Source of the DNA: Flavobacteriales bacterium | Lineage (GTDB): Bacteria; Bacteroidota; Bacteroidia; Flavobacteriales; JABDKJ01 | Assembly: GCA_013002285.1 (NCBI GenBank) | Contig: JABDKJ010000018.1 | Location: forward strand, 7,155-71,154 | DNA: 64,000 nucleotides | Direction: 5' to 3' | Part shown: positions 46,489-55,694 of the stretch, piece by piece | How the letters are laid out: each line of letters starts with the position of its first letter | How positions within the stretch are numbered: position 1 is the stretch's first letter | Notes under the pieces: model-generated | What the model was told of the DNA's origin: nothing | The model's input: only the letters and a program-made list of their open reading frames with translations | The model's database searches: none | Made by a program: the position numbers and the translations under genes

Positions 46489-46899
46489 ATGACAGAATTT
46501 ACGAGTGACAATGTTATCATAAACTCGAATAGAGAAAAAGTGTACGATCATTTGATGGATATGGCCAATTTCGAAGCCTTGTTCCCAGAAGACAAGATCT
46601 CTGATTTTACAGCAACAGACACTGGCTTTTCTGTAAAGATCGTTGGACAAGGCAAGATCAAATTGGAAAGAACTTCAGTTGTTCCAAATGAAAAGATCAC
46701 ACTTTCTGCTTTGGATGACAAGCCATTCAAAATGGACTTGAACATTATGTTGAAGGATACAGACGAGGGTAAAACAGATGGTCATATTTATGCAGAAGCC
46801 GACCTTAACCCTTTTATAAAAATGGTGGCTAAAAAACCTTTGGCGCATCTGTTCAATAGCATGACTGCGAAGCTCGCAACCATCATAGCTGCAGTTTAA
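46489..46899 (+). CDS. SRPBCC (START-like) family protein
   Basis: The 136-aa protein opens with FTSDNVIINSNREKVYDHLMDMANFEALFPE, the usual first strand and helix of START/Bet v 1-like folds, and ends in the long C-terminal helix FIKMVAKKPLAHLFNSMTAKLATII. These proteins bind hydrophobic ligands; no specific one can be named. I chose ATG 46489, two bases after the pyrE stop; a GTG at 46447 inside pyrE would add 14 residues with no family likeness. The 3' end overlaps birA by 17 bases. Confidence 0.82.
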   Translation: MTEFTSDNVIINSNREKVYDHLMDMANFEALFPEDKISDFTATDTGFSVKIVGQGKIKLERTSVVPNEKITLSALDDKPFKMDLNIMLKDTDEGKTDGHIYAEADLNPFIKMVAKKPLAHLFNSMTAKLATIIAAV

Positions 46900-47629
46900 G
46901 ATCGTCTAGCGCACAACTTTTGATTTCTTCTATTTCATTTTGATACGTAACCACACCCTCGTTTTGCACGGATAGGATATTTATCTTTTCTCTCTCATCT
47001 CCAGTTAGGCGATAACAAGACCTCCCTAAAAATTTAAGAAATGTGAACTCAGTGAATTCCAGATCACTTAAAGAGCGAGAAAAACAATAGCTCAGATAGG
47101 ATAAAAGCAAATTCAATTCCTGATCGATATCCCTTTTCGATCCATCTTCTTTGAAGAGTGAAGTTGCCTCATGCTGGAAATCGCTGTCAAAAACGACCTG
47201 GTTCAAATTCAAGCCAACACCAACGATGCTGCGTGTGATCAGGTCGTTCTGTAATTTGTTCTCTATGAGGATGCCGCACACTTTCTTGCCATTGAGAAAA
47301 ATGTCATTAGGTAATTTGATCACTGGTTTAAAACCGGTATTCTCGAGATATAGGCAAATGGCCGAACACACCCACTTTGTCAGGATCAAGGGTGTGCTGG
47401 CCTTTAGGTTCTTTGGCCTTAATAGAAAGCTGAACGTTAGGTTCTGCCCGGTATCGCTGTGCCATTTCTTGAAAAAACGACCTTTCCCTTCTGTCTGCTC
47501 TAATGCCAAAATGACGGTACCTTCGGCCATCTTTTCACTTTCACAATACTTGGCAATATAATTGTTCGTTGAATCAAGAGTATCAAATTTTTGTATGTGG
47601 TTTCCGATAAGGGAACTCATCTCTTGCAT
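46883..47629 (-). CDS. birA: Biotin--[acetyl-CoA-carboxylase] ligase
   Basis: BirA attaches biotin to the carboxyl carrier protein of acetyl-CoA carboxylase. The catalytic domain motif is present as TEGKGRFFKKWHSDTGQNLTFS (the G-R-G-R-x-x-W loop in the form GKGRFFKKW), the biotin-binding KLPNDIFLNGKKVCGILIE and the later VGLNLNQ. There is no N-terminal DNA-binding domain, so it is a catalytic-only type. The best start is ATG 47629 (MQEMSSL) or 47620; a longer frame to 47698 lacks family similarity. Confidence 0.9.
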   Translation of the reverse strand: MQEMSSLIGNHIQKFDTLDSTNNYIAKYCESEKMAEGTVILALEQTEGKGRFFKKWHSDTGQNLTFSFLLRPKNLKASTPLILTKWVCSAICLYLENTGFKPVIKLPNDIFLNGKKVCGILIENKLQNDLITRSIVGVGLNLNQVVFDSDFQHEATSLFKEDGSKRDIDQELNLLLSYLSYCFSRSLSDLEFTEFTFLKFLGRSCYRLTGDEREKINILSVQNEGVVTYQNEIEEIKSCALDDLKLQL

Positions 47630-47679
47630 AAATGGCTTATTCTTAGGATGGTTGGTACACTTAGCTGTCCAAATTTGAT

Positions 47680-47687
47680 TAATTTTG
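47680..47687 (+). promoter_or_regulatory. -7 element before rsfS
   Basis: TAATTTTG matches TAnnTTTG, 20 bases before the rsfS ATG. A TTG at 47652-47654 is 25 bases upstream, slightly outside the usual spacing, so the promoter is plausible but not firm. Confidence 0.4.
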
Positions 47688-47707
47688 TATGAATGCAAAA
47701 ATACTGA

Positions 47708-48082
47708 ATGACGAAAAAGAAGGGGGAAGAAAAAGAAATACTTTTAGAAACGATCATACAAGGCATACAAGAAGTAAAAGGAAATAACATTGTCTGTCTT
47801 GATCTTTCAGAGATACCAGCCTCCGTTACCGATAAGTTTGTAATATGCGATGGTAGTTCATCTACTCAAGTAGACGCAATAGCAAACAAGGTAGAGGAGT
47901 TTACATATAAGAAATTAGACCAGAAGCCATGGAAGAAAGAGGGCTATACAAATTCAAATTGGATCATACTTGATTACTTTGATATTGTAGTGCATGTTTT
48001 TTCAAAAGAAGCACGTGCACTCTATGACCTTGAAGGGCTTTGGGCTGATGCAAAAATTAAAGAAATAGCAATGGACCTGTGA
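47708..48082 (+). CDS. rsfS: Ribosome silencing factor RsfS
   Basis: RsfS binds L14 on the large subunit and prevents subunit joining when nutrients are scarce. The 124-aa protein carries the Iojap/RsfS pattern VCLDLSEIPASVTDKFVICDGSSSTQVDAIANKVEE and the C-terminal WIILDYFDIVVHVFSKEARALYDLEGLWADA, both strongly conserved. The N-terminal 20 residues are extra and charged. It heads the rsfS-ftsH-DUF2007-cdsA-psd run. Confidence 0.93.
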   Translation: MTKKKGEEKEILLETIIQGIQEVKGNNIVCLDLSEIPASVTDKFVICDGSSSTQVDAIANKVEEFTYKKLDQKPWKKEGYTNSNWIILDYFDIVVHVFSKEARALYDLEGLWADAKIKEIAMDL

Positions 48083-48124
48083 ACAGATCCACAAACATTT
48101 ACGTTATCATAGATATAGAACAGA

Positions 48125-50236
48125 ATGTCAGAAAAAAAGGAAGATAAAAGTCCATATGACAACTTAAGAGAGCGTTTCCAGGGTAACAAGACTCCGGGAA
48201 AGAACAATGGTTCAGGAAATTTTTACTGGATCTTTGCCTTCATGGGCATATTCTTTCTCGTGATGCTTTTGATGAACGGGAATGAGCCTACGAAGATCAG
48301 CGAATACGAACTCACTGAATACATCGAAAAAGGAGATGTAGAGAAGGTCATCATCATAAGGAATTTGGAATTTGCCGAGGTCGTCTTAAAGAGGGAAGCC
48401 GTAAAAAGCGAACCACACAGTGGTAAAATAAAACAGAACATGCTGGGCTCTACAAGCAGTGGGCCTCACTACATGCATGAATTTGGGGATGTCGGTAACT
48501 TCGAATTAATGGTAAAAGAGCTCAAAGGAGAGCACGATTTCTCGTATACATTCGAACGAAGAGAGAACTGGGGAATGGAGATCTTCCAGTGGATATTGTT
48601 CTTGGGGATCATGATCGCCATTTGGATGTTCGTTATGCGAAAGATCTCAGGAACGGGTGGCCCTGGTGGGCAGATATTCAATATCGGAAAATCCAAGGCA
48701 CAACTTTTTGACAAAGGAAAAAGCACGAATACCACATTCGATGATGTTGCTGGATTGGAAGGAGCAAAGGAAGAGGTTATGGAGATCGTAGATTTCCTTA
48801 AGAACCCTCAAAAGTATACAGAGCTCGGAGCAAAAATACCTAAAGGTGCTTTGCTTGTAGGACCTCCAGGTACAGGTAAGACATTGCTCGCCAAAGCCGT
48901 AGCAGGTGAGGCTCAAGTACCTTTCTTTTCTCTATCGGGGTCAGACTTTGTAGAGATGTTCGTTGGGGTAGGAGCTTCCAGGGTAAGAGACCTATTCAAG
49001 CAAGCCAAAGAAAAAGCACCGGCAATTATTTTCATTGATGAGATAGATGCTATTGGTAGAGCAAGAGGAAGAAATGCAAGCATGGGATCGAACGATGAAA
49101 GAGAGAACACACTGAACCAGCTGCTTACAGAGATGGATGGCTTCGGGACCAATTCAGGTGTTATCATATTGGCAGCAACGAACAGAGCAGATGTTCTTGA
49201 TAGAGCATTGATGAGAGCAGGTCGTTTCGACCGCCAGATCTATGTAGATATGCCAGATCTTAACGAGCGTTTGGAGATCTTCAAAGTTCACATCAAGCCA
49301 TTGAAACTGGACGAATCGGTAGACATAGAATTCATGTCTAAACAAACTCCTGGCTTCTCAGGGGCGGACATAGCCAACGTGTGCAACGAGGCTGCATTGA
49401 TCGCAGCACGTAAGAAAAAGAAAAGTGTGGGTAAGCAAGATTTCCTGGATGCCGTAGATAGGATCATCGGAGGACTGGAGAAGAAGAATAAGATCATTAC
49501 TCCTAAAGAGAAAGAGACCATCGCTTTTCATGAAGCAGGTCATGCAACAGTTAGTTGGCTATTGGAACACGCTTCACCACTTGTGAAGGTGACCATAGTG
49601 CCAAGGGGACAGTCTTTAGGGGCGGCTTGGTATTTGCCGGAAGAAAGACAGATCACTACAACAGAACAAATGCTGGACGAGATGTGTGCTGCCCTCGGAG
49701 GAAGAGCTGCAGAAGAGATCATTTTCAATAAAATATCTACAGGTGCATTGAGCGATCTTGAAAAAGTAACCAAACAAGCACATGCCATGGTAACGATCTA
49801 TGGGCTCAATGATAAAATTGGGAACGTGAGTTATTACGACTCCTCTGGTCAAAGAGACTATACATTCCAAAAACCATACAGTGATGAAACGGCTCAATTG
49901 ATCGATCAGGAGATCAAAGACATGATCGAAGTGCAGTACGAGCGAGCGAAGGATATCCTTTCAAAGAATAAGGATAAGCTGCAGGAATTGGCCCATCAGC
50001 TAGTGGAAAAAGAGGTGATCTTTAAAGAAGATCTTCAGAGGATCTTTGGAGAAAGAAAAGAAAATGACTCTACTGCAAAAGTGCTCACGATTGCGAATGT
50101 GAAAAAAGCAAAGGTTGAAGTCAATGGTTCGCCAAAGGAAGAAGCGAAAAGTGAAGCGGTAGAACCCGAGAGTACAGATAGTCCGGAAGGATCAACTGAA
50201 GGAGAGAATAGAGAAAGCGAAAATCTAGCTTCTTAA
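48125..50236 (+). CDS. ftsH: ATP-dependent zinc metalloprotease FtsH
   Basis: FtsH is a membrane-anchored hexameric AAA+ protease that degrades membrane and short-lived soluble proteins. The 703-aa protein has an N-terminal membrane helix (about residues 33-50), an extracytoplasmic domain, a second helix (153-171), Walker A GPPGTGKT (246-253), Walker B IIFIDEIDAIG, the second region of homology NRADVLDRALMRAGRFDRQI, and the zinc site HEAGH (469-473). The C-terminal 60 residues are a charged, poorly conserved tail rich in Glu/Ser, usual for FtsH. The next gene starts directly after its stop. Confidence 0.97.
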   Translation: MSEKKEDKSPYDNLRERFQGNKTPGKNNGSGNFYWIFAFMGIFFLVMLLMNGNEPTKISEYELTEYIEKGDVEKVIIIRNLEFAEVVLKREAVKSEPHSGKIKQNMLGSTSSGPHYMHEFGDVGNFELMVKELKGEHDFSYTFERRENWGMEIFQWILFLGIMIAIWMFVMRKISGTGGPGGQIFNIGKSKAQLFDKGKSTNTTFDDVAGLEGAKEEVMEIVDFLKNPQKYTELGAKIPKGALLVGPPGTGKTLLAKAVAGEAQVPFFSLSGSDFVEMFVGVGASRVRDLFKQAKEKAPAIIFIDEIDAIGRARGRNASMGSNDERENTLNQLLTEMDGFGTNSGVIILAATNRADVLDRALMRAGRFDRQIYVDMPDLNERLEIFKVHIKPLKLDESVDIEFMSKQTPGFSGADIANVCNEAALIAARKKKKSVGKQDFLDAVDRIIGGLEKKNKIITPKEKETIAFHEAGHATVSWLLEHASPLVKVTIVPRGQSLGAAWYLPEERQITTTEQMLDEMCAALGGRAAEEIIFNKISTGALSDLEKVTKQAHAMVTIYGLNDKIGNVSYYDSSGQRDYTFQKPYSDETAQLIDQEIKDMIEVQYERAKDILSKNKDKLQELAHQLVEKEVIFKEDLQRIFGERKENDSTAKVLTIANVKKAKVEVNGSPKEEAKSEAVEPESTDSPEGSTEGENRESENLAS

Positions 50237-50446
50237 ATGAACGAACAGTGGGTAATGGTTCATTCCTCCACAAATTTTTATGAGATCACATTTATGCGAG
50301 GCTTGTTAGAGGCCAATCGCATTCCATCTATTGTGCTCAACAAACAAGACTCTGCCTATTTAGCATTTGGATTAGTAGAATTGCATGTGCGAAATGAAGA
50401 CTTCATGCGGGCAAAATATCTCATAGACAACAAAGAAGGTGAGTAA
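50237..50446 (+). CDS. DUF2007 domain protein
   Basis: The 69-aa protein has the DUF2007 (putative signal-transducing) pattern: WVMVHSSTNFYEITFMRGLLEANRIPSIVLN, then ELHVRNEDFMRAKYLID. The fold resembles the ferredoxin-like GlnB/ACT type and the function is unknown. It begins at the base after the ftsH stop, and ends five bases before the cdsA ATG. Confidence 0.85.
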   Translation: MNEQWVMVHSSTNFYEITFMRGLLEANRIPSIVLNKQDSAYLAFGLVELHVRNEDFMRAKYLIDNKEGE

Positions 50447-50450
50447 TTTA

Positions 50451-51251
50451 ATGACCCGCATATTAACAGGTATTACCTTTGGCCTTGTAATGATCTCGGG
50501 CATTCTCTATTCATACCAGTCTTTGGTCATCCTCTTTGCTCTCATTGTTTTTTTGATGACGATGGAATACCTCGGGCTTTTTAAAATGTCACTGGCAGTT
50601 AGAATAGGATATGCCGTATTTGCAGCGGCCGCTTTACTGGTCATAGCATTTAAGAACTTCTTTCCACAGAGCCCGATCATATTGACAGTTGTCGTTCTGA
50701 CGATGGTCAGCTTAAGTGTCAGGGAATTATATGTGCTCAAAGAAAAGAGCCTCTTATTTAAACTGCCTGGTACATTTGGCGTACTCTACATATTCCTACC
50801 TTTCTTCTTGCTTGCGATGATCGCAGAACACCCATATTTAGGGGCGCAATATGTCATGCTCCTTTTTGTAATTGTGTGGTCCTCTGATAGCTTGGCTTAT
50901 TTCACCGGAAAGTACTTAGGGAAGAATAAAATGTGGCCTTCTATATCGCCTAAGAAAACCATCGAAGGATTGGTGGGCGGTATTGTAGGAGCCGTGCTCA
51001 TTGCATTGCTTTTTAGTCATTTTACGATGGATGCCGGAGCTAGCTGGCAGGTCGCTGTGCTTGCAGCCATAACGGCCCTCTTTACGACAACAGGCGATCT
51101 TGTAGAATCTAAACTCAAGAGAAACTTGCAGATCAAGGATTCAGGAAATATGCTTCCGGGTCACGGAGGAATACTCGACCGTTTTGACGGAGTTTTATTA
51201 GCAGCACCAATTTATTTTCTATCGATCCTTTTCTTAGTATATATCTCTTAG
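50451..51251 (+). CDS. cdsA: Phosphatidate cytidylyltransferase
   Basis: CdsA makes CDP-diacylglycerol from phosphatidic acid and CTP, the branch point of phospholipid synthesis. From ATG 50451 (MTRILTGITFGLVM) the product is 266 aa with about eight membrane helices and the C-terminal family signature SKLKRNLQIKDSGNMLPGHG followed by GILDRFDG. A GTG at 50439 would add four residues and overlap the previous stop; ATG is preferred. psd follows, supplying a downstream enzyme of the same pathway. Confidence 0.94.
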   Translation: MTRILTGITFGLVMISGILYSYQSLVILFALIVFLMTMEYLGLFKMSLAVRIGYAVFAAAALLVIAFKNFFPQSPIILTVVVLTMVSLSVRELYVLKEKSLLFKLPGTFGVLYIFLPFFLLAMIAEHPYLGAQYVMLLFVIVWSSDSLAYFTGKYLGKNKMWPSISPKKTIEGLVGGIVGAVLIALLFSHFTMDAGASWQVAVLAAITALFTTTGDLVESKLKRNLQIKDSGNMLPGHGGILDRFDGVLLAAPIYFLSILFLVYIS

Positions 51252-51261
51252 ATTTGGCCCT

Positions 51262-51924
51262 ATGATCATCGGTTTGCATAGAGAAGGAAAAAAGATCTTG
51301 ATCGGCCTTTTGCTCATTTTAGGGGCCATCAATTTTTGCGTCATTTACTTCCTTCAACTCAACAATATTGTTCTTTACATCATACTAGGTTTGTCCCTGG
51401 CATTGTTCATACTCTTTGCCCAATTCTTTAGAGTACCCAGAAGGAATACGGTAGCAGAAGGTCATCAGGTGATCTGTCCTGCAGATGGCAAGGTCGTGAC
51501 CATAGAGACGGTAAAGGATCCCGAATATTTCACGGACGAGCGCATACAGGTTTCCATATTCATGTCACCTTTGAACGTGCATATTCAATGGTACCCTATA
51601 GACGGAGATGTCACCTATACAAAGTATCATGAGGGAAAATATCTTGTAGCTTGGCACCCGAAATCCTCTACAGAAAATGAACGCAGCACTACAGTCGTGA
51701 AACACTCCTCTGGAAAAGAGATCCTCTTCCGCCAGATCGCAGGAGCTGTTGCAAGGCGTATCATCCAATACGCCAAGACCGGTGACAAAGCAGAAAAAGG
51801 AAGTGAGTTCGGCTTCATTAAATTCGGTTCGCGTGTAGACCTGCTATTTCCAATCGGCACCAAGATCTTGGTAGACATAGACCAAAAAGTTACAGGGGCA
51901 GAGACGGTTATTGCGGAGCTGTAA
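51262..51924 (+). CDS. psd: Phosphatidylserine decarboxylase family protein
   Basis: The enzyme removes CO2 from phosphatidylserine to give phosphatidylethanolamine. The 220-aa protein has two N-terminal membrane helices, the VICPADGKVV segment, MSPLNVHIQWYPIDG with the conserved catalytic His (the NVH motif), and FGSRVDLLFP, in which Gly-Ser is self-cleaved to form the pyruvoyl group. The short length and GSRVD site are typical of the smaller bacterial/archaeal type. Together with cdsA it makes the lipid pair; pssA is not in the window. Confidence 0.93.
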   Translation: MIIGLHREGKKILIGLLLILGAINFCVIYFLQLNNIVLYIILGLSLALFILFAQFFRVPRRNTVAEGHQVICPADGKVVTIETVKDPEYFTDERIQVSIFMSPLNVHIQWYPIDGDVTYTKYHEGKYLVAWHPKSSTENERSTTVVKHSSGKEILFRQIAGAVARRIIQYAKTGDKAEKGSEFGFIKFGSRVDLLFPIGTKILVDIDQKVTGAETVIAEL

Positions 51925-51926
51925 CC

Positions 51927-53186
51927 TCAATTCCCGAATCTGGGGTTCACGATGTTATTGTAAATGGAACCAAAGGTGTAAGAGAACCCAACAGAACCCC
52001 AATAGGCATAATTGGTTGCCAGTTGCCTTTGCTGCGTAAGTATATCTATATCTGACGCCCCTCCTTTGGGAAGAGCGATCTGGTCTTGAATGAATTCAAT
52101 GTTCCCCCGAACATTCACAGATAATCCTTTGACGACCCTCCAGTTGATGCTGCCCCAAATGTCCAAACGTTTTAATGAAGTGTCATGAAAATATTGAGAA
52201 GCGGTCGCTGCAAAATCTATGGTTCCCCATTTCTGAACGAACTCAGCGCCCACACGTAAACTGTGGTTATAGAGGTGTTCATTTATTTGATTGTAAATGG
52301 TGGTATCGATATATTGGAAATTGTCGTAGGAAACCCTGTACTGGATCCTGATCTGTTTTTCATTGAAGTGTTTGTAATCAAAGATGTTGTATTCTATAGC
52401 CGGACTTATACGATGGTTGTAGTCGATATTCCGGAAAGTGCTTGACCGCACTGAGCCCACCAGACCCGCAGACCAATGGTTGTTGATCGACCTCACAGCT
52501 GAGCTCTCTACAAAGTAATTCTTATTGCTGTTGAATACAGTTGTAGCACTATCCAATTCATAGGTGTTTTCATCATAATTGTAACTGGCCCAATTCTCGA
52601 ATTTCCATTTCTCCGTGATCTTGTTGATGGAAAGGGAGGAATTCAAACTCAAAGACTGATAGGCTGATTGTCCATTGAACCAGGTATTGCCGCGGATCTT
52701 AAAGACCCAGTTGTTCCATTTGTCAACTACCTCTTCCGTTTCGGTGCTGTCCCCATTATTTAGGAATTCTATGTCTATGTGATCGACCATTGGAGTTTGC
52801 GCAACATATTGCATCAGGCCGATCTTCAAGTATTTGATACGCAATTCTCTGCGTTCATCAGAGGTGGCATCTACTCTTGCAATGGCCGATATCTCACTGT
52901 CTTGCCCTTCAAAGTCTAACTGACCTACGAAATTGAAGGTGTATTGTGAAGCTCCGCTTCCAGTTCTCTGAAGTGTTGGTACGATCTGTACCTGGGCCAA
53001 TTTCCTATCTCGAACATAGTTGATGTAAGGAATGTTCTTTCGAACAAAGTCCATGTCACAGAAGTTGCATTCAATATAGACATTTAGTGCTTCTTCTTTC
53101 AAATTGTCACTTTGCTCTTCTTGAGATTGGGCTAAAAAAGAGAATAGAAAAAGAACCAAAAAGAGAGGGATAACCTTCAAATTCAT
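51927..53186 (-). CDS. Outer-membrane beta-barrel-like protein of unknown function
   Basis: I do not recognise a named family. From the internal ATG 53186 the product (419 aa) has a clean signal peptide (MNLKVIPLFLVLFLFSFLA, then QSQ); the frame is open 12 codons further, to 53222, and the extra residues spoil the signal, so 53186 is preferred. The N-terminal domain carries VYIECNFCDMDFVRKNIPYI, with a CxxC, and is followed by regularly spaced aromatic, amphipathic strands ending NNIVNPRFGN, as in outer-membrane barrels. A plausible reading is a small periplasmic domain joined to a barrel. It converges on psd (2 bases apart). Confidence 0.72.
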   Translation of the reverse strand: MNLKVIPLFLVLFLFSFLAQSQEEQSDNLKEEALNVYIECNFCDMDFVRKNIPYINYVRDRKLAQVQIVPTLQRTGSGASQYTFNFVGQLDFEGQDSEISAIARVDATSDERRELRIKYLKIGLMQYVAQTPMVDHIDIEFLNNGDSTETEEVVDKWNNWVFKIRGNTWFNGQSAYQSLSLNSSLSINKITEKWKFENWASYNYDENTYELDSATTVFNSNKNYFVESSAVRSINNHWSAGLVGSVRSSTFRNIDYNHRISPAIEYNIFDYKHFNEKQIRIQYRVSYDNFQYIDTTIYNQINEHLYNHSLRVGAEFVQKWGTIDFAATASQYFHDTSLKRLDIWGSINWRVVKGLSVNVRGNIEFIQDQIALPKGGASDIDILTQQRQLATNYAYWGSVGFSYTFGSIYNNIVNPRFGN

Positions 53187-53324
53187 GGAAATAAGGCGTG
53201 TACACACGAATATTCTTTTCATTCCAAAGACGTTTCCCCTAAATTAGGCTTAATAGGAACGCTCCGCTATTGTGAATTGTAAATTTATGTAAAGAGGGGT
53301 GTAAAGAATTGAAAAGTCCTTTGT

Positions 53325-54413
53325 TCAATTGCCGAACGGATCAAACCTCTCATATTCCCCCTCATTGAATGTATACACTCCAGCATTGCTCGTGCCCAGC
53401 CAAAGCTGACCAGAGTTGTCTTCGTAGATGGAGATGATCAAGGCATCTTCTTCTCCGTATTTTACTGGGTAAAGAGTAAGCTCGTTCTCGGAATATTTCC
53501 AAACCCTTCCACCGTATGAGGTCATCCAGAGAACGCCATTACGGTCTCGGAGGCCTGCGTTGAAATAGGGGAGGTCATCATCTGGAGATGCCAGGCCTTC
53601 CAGTTTTTCATAGCTCAATACTCCATCATTTTCGATGATCTTATATTTACTTTTCCAGTTGCTCAGCCACATGTAGCCCTCTTTATCTTCAAGCATAGAA
53701 CGCACTCCTGGAACTCTTCCGTCTGGTAGTGTGCTCAGCTCTTTTTCAGGGAACCATAAAAAGGATTTTCCATCATAGCGATATGCACCTGCGGTAATGG
53801 TCCCGATCCACAAGTTGCCATCGCTGTCCTTGTCTATTCCAAAAACAGAATATTGACTGGGATTCATTCCAGGGAAAGACAGACCATAGACTTTTTGGCC
53901 GAATGCTCTGGTCAGATCCTTATTCGGTAATTTAAGTTCGTAAAGCTTCTCTCCATCATATCTATAGAGGTCATTGGGCATTCCATTGCAGTTGAACCAA
54001 AGGTCAGTGGATTCAAGCTTCCATTCGTTCTTTGGAGATCTCACAACCTCTAAAGAGGTGAAGCTATTCTCGGTATACTTGCTTACGCCTAGAGGTGTTT
54101 CTATGAACACATTTCCTAAATGATCTGCTTGGAAGCCCCGAATGCTATTGTCTGCCAAACCATCATCTGTGCTGAATCTTCGAAGCTCTTTTCCATTATA
54201 AAAGAACAGACCATTGCCATTGCTGCCAAACCAATAGTTGTCATTCTGATCTTGGAATACTTGCCAGATGTAGCTGTCAAATTCTGTAACGACCTTTCCT
54301 AGTTCCTTAGGTTCACTTTCTATTGGTGGTGTTTCTTGCACTTGACCTTGGCAAGAATACAAAGCGATCAGGATGCACGTGAAGAGAATGGAATGGAATG
54401 TTTTTGTTCTCAT
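53325..54413 (-). CDS. Lipoprotein with two-component-regulator-type propeller repeats
   Basis: The 362-aa protein has a lipoprotein signal (ILIALYSC, Cys near residue 21) and at least five propeller blade units of the Reg_prop type with the G-x-[LF]-W-x-[GS]-T pattern: YWFGSNGNGLFFYNG, GNLWIGTITAGAYRYDG, GYMWLSNW, GVLWMTSYGG and GQLWLGTSNAGVYTF. Such repeats usually sense ligands in hybrid two-component systems, but no membrane helix, kinase or HTH domain follows, so this is a stand-alone surface or periplasmic sensor-like protein. The ligand is unknown. Confidence 0.85.
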   Translation of the reverse strand: MRTKTFHSILFTCILIALYSCQGQVQETPPIESEPKELGKVVTEFDSYIWQVFQDQNDNYWFGSNGNGLFFYNGKELRRFSTDDGLADNSIRGFQADHLGNVFIETPLGVSKYTENSFTSLEVVRSPKNEWKLESTDLWFNCNGMPNDLYRYDGEKLYELKLPNKDLTRAFGQKVYGLSFPGMNPSQYSVFGIDKDSDGNLWIGTITAGAYRYDGKSFLWFPEKELSTLPDGRVPGVRSMLEDKEGYMWLSNWKSKYKIIENDGVLSYEKLEGLASPDDDLPYFNAGLRDRNGVLWMTSYGGRVWKYSENELTLYPVKYGEEDALIISIYEDNSGQLWLGTSNAGVYTFNEGEYERFDPFGN

Positions 54414-54557
54414 ACTTATTTGGTCGACCTAAGCATTGAATTTAATGACCCTTGCCTTTCGAAAAGCGTTCAAGTCCAGTTATATATTTTCTATTACAAC
54501 ATATATTCAAATATATTCTATTGATCCAGAGAAAATGATCTTTAACAAAAGGAGACC

Positions 54558-55694
54558 TTAATTCAATCTCCCAAAACCCATTTGATCGATCTTATAGGAC
54601 GACTCTTTGAAGTATATATCGAGTATATACTCTTCTTGTCCCTTGATCATTAGATGGGAGATCTTGTTTGAAGATGTGGATAAGACTTGTTTGAGTTTTG
54701 AATTTTGAAGCTTCTCAATTAAAACAGGCATATTATGATAGATCTCTTCAGCATTTCTCCTTTTCAAAATTTCTGTGTCATAAGATCTTGAGATCGCATC
54801 TATCATTTTCTCTTTTGAAAAACTACTTAATGCATCAATAATGATCTGAGCATTTTTTGCTTGGTCTGAGCCTGACAAATCAATGTTTGATGAAAGGTTA
54901 GTTGTAGTCGTTTCAGTCAGTGAAAATGCTTTTTTGGTATCGGGCAAATTTATGGTTTCAAGGATCCAATCTTTGAATTTTAATACCCTGACAAAATGTT
55001 CGATAGCACCAAAGGATGCAGGTCCGTCCATTCCTGGTTCACCCATTGAACTCACTCCTGCAACGAAATATTTATCATTTACTTTTAAGAGTGCAGGGCC
55101 ACCGCTGTCTCCCGGACCACTGGTTCCTTCTCTTTCTGTTGCGCCATTCTCTGGAGAGTCGTAGTCAAAGATCAAGTGCGTTTCAGTTACTTGATCGATC
55201 ATGTTTGTGTATGCCCTCAATTTCCCGTCTTTTATCCAAGTGCCATCAGACCTTTTTTTGTCACCATGGCCAACAAGGAATATCATTTTGTTGACCTCAT
55301 TTGTGTCTTCATTTAATTCGATCGGAGCAATGTCTTTTACATTTCTCTCAAGTTCCAATAAGGCAATGTCATACAGCCCCATGGGTACGAACTTTGGATG
55401 CAGGAAAACGTTCTTGACCTTGTATTCAGTTCCATTTTCAAAATAGACTGAGAGATCCCCATTTGTTCTTTGATACATTCCTTCTGCTACATGTGCTGCA
55501 GTTAAGACCCAATTCTTTTCAATTAGGGTTCCATCACCTCCTTTTATTCCAACCTTGCAAATTGATGTAAAATTTTCTGCAAAAACTGCAGGGTCTGATA
55601 AGTCAGTGATCTGATCCTTTGATGGCTGTCCAATACAAGAGGTCAATATGAAACCGAATAGCCCTAGGAGGGCCAAGTACTTTCTTTTATTCAT
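54558..55694 (-). CDS. Lipoprotein trypsin-like serine protease (S1 family)
   Basis: The 378-aa protein has a lipobox (ILTSC, Cys20) and an S1-type protease domain with the full catalytic set: H68 in WVLTAAHVAEG, D109 in LYDIALLELE and S197 in GPGDSGGPALL. The final 130 residues form a helical region of unknown function after the protease domain (from about residue 250). It would be anchored in the envelope and cut extracytoplasmic proteins. The gene's start overlaps the end of the marR gene by 8 bases, so it is translated from the same message and likely controlled by that repressor. Confidence 0.9.
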   Translation of the reverse strand: MNKRKYLALLGLFGFILTSCIGQPSKDQITDLSDPAVFAENFTSICKVGIKGGDGTLIEKNWVLTAAHVAEGMYQRTNGDLSVYFENGTEYKVKNVFLHPKFVPMGLYDIALLELERNVKDIAPIELNEDTNEVNKMIFLVGHGDKKRSDGTWIKDGKLRAYTNMIDQVTETHLIFDYDSPENGATEREGTSGPGDSGGPALLKVNDKYFVAGVSSMGEPGMDGPASFGAIEHFVRVLKFKDWILETINLPDTKKAFSLTETTTTNLSSNIDLSGSDQAKNAQIIIDALSSFSKEKMIDAISRSYDTEILKRRNAEEIYHNMPVLIEKLQNSKLKQVLSTSSNKISHLMIKGQEEYILDIYFKESSYKIDQMGFGRLN

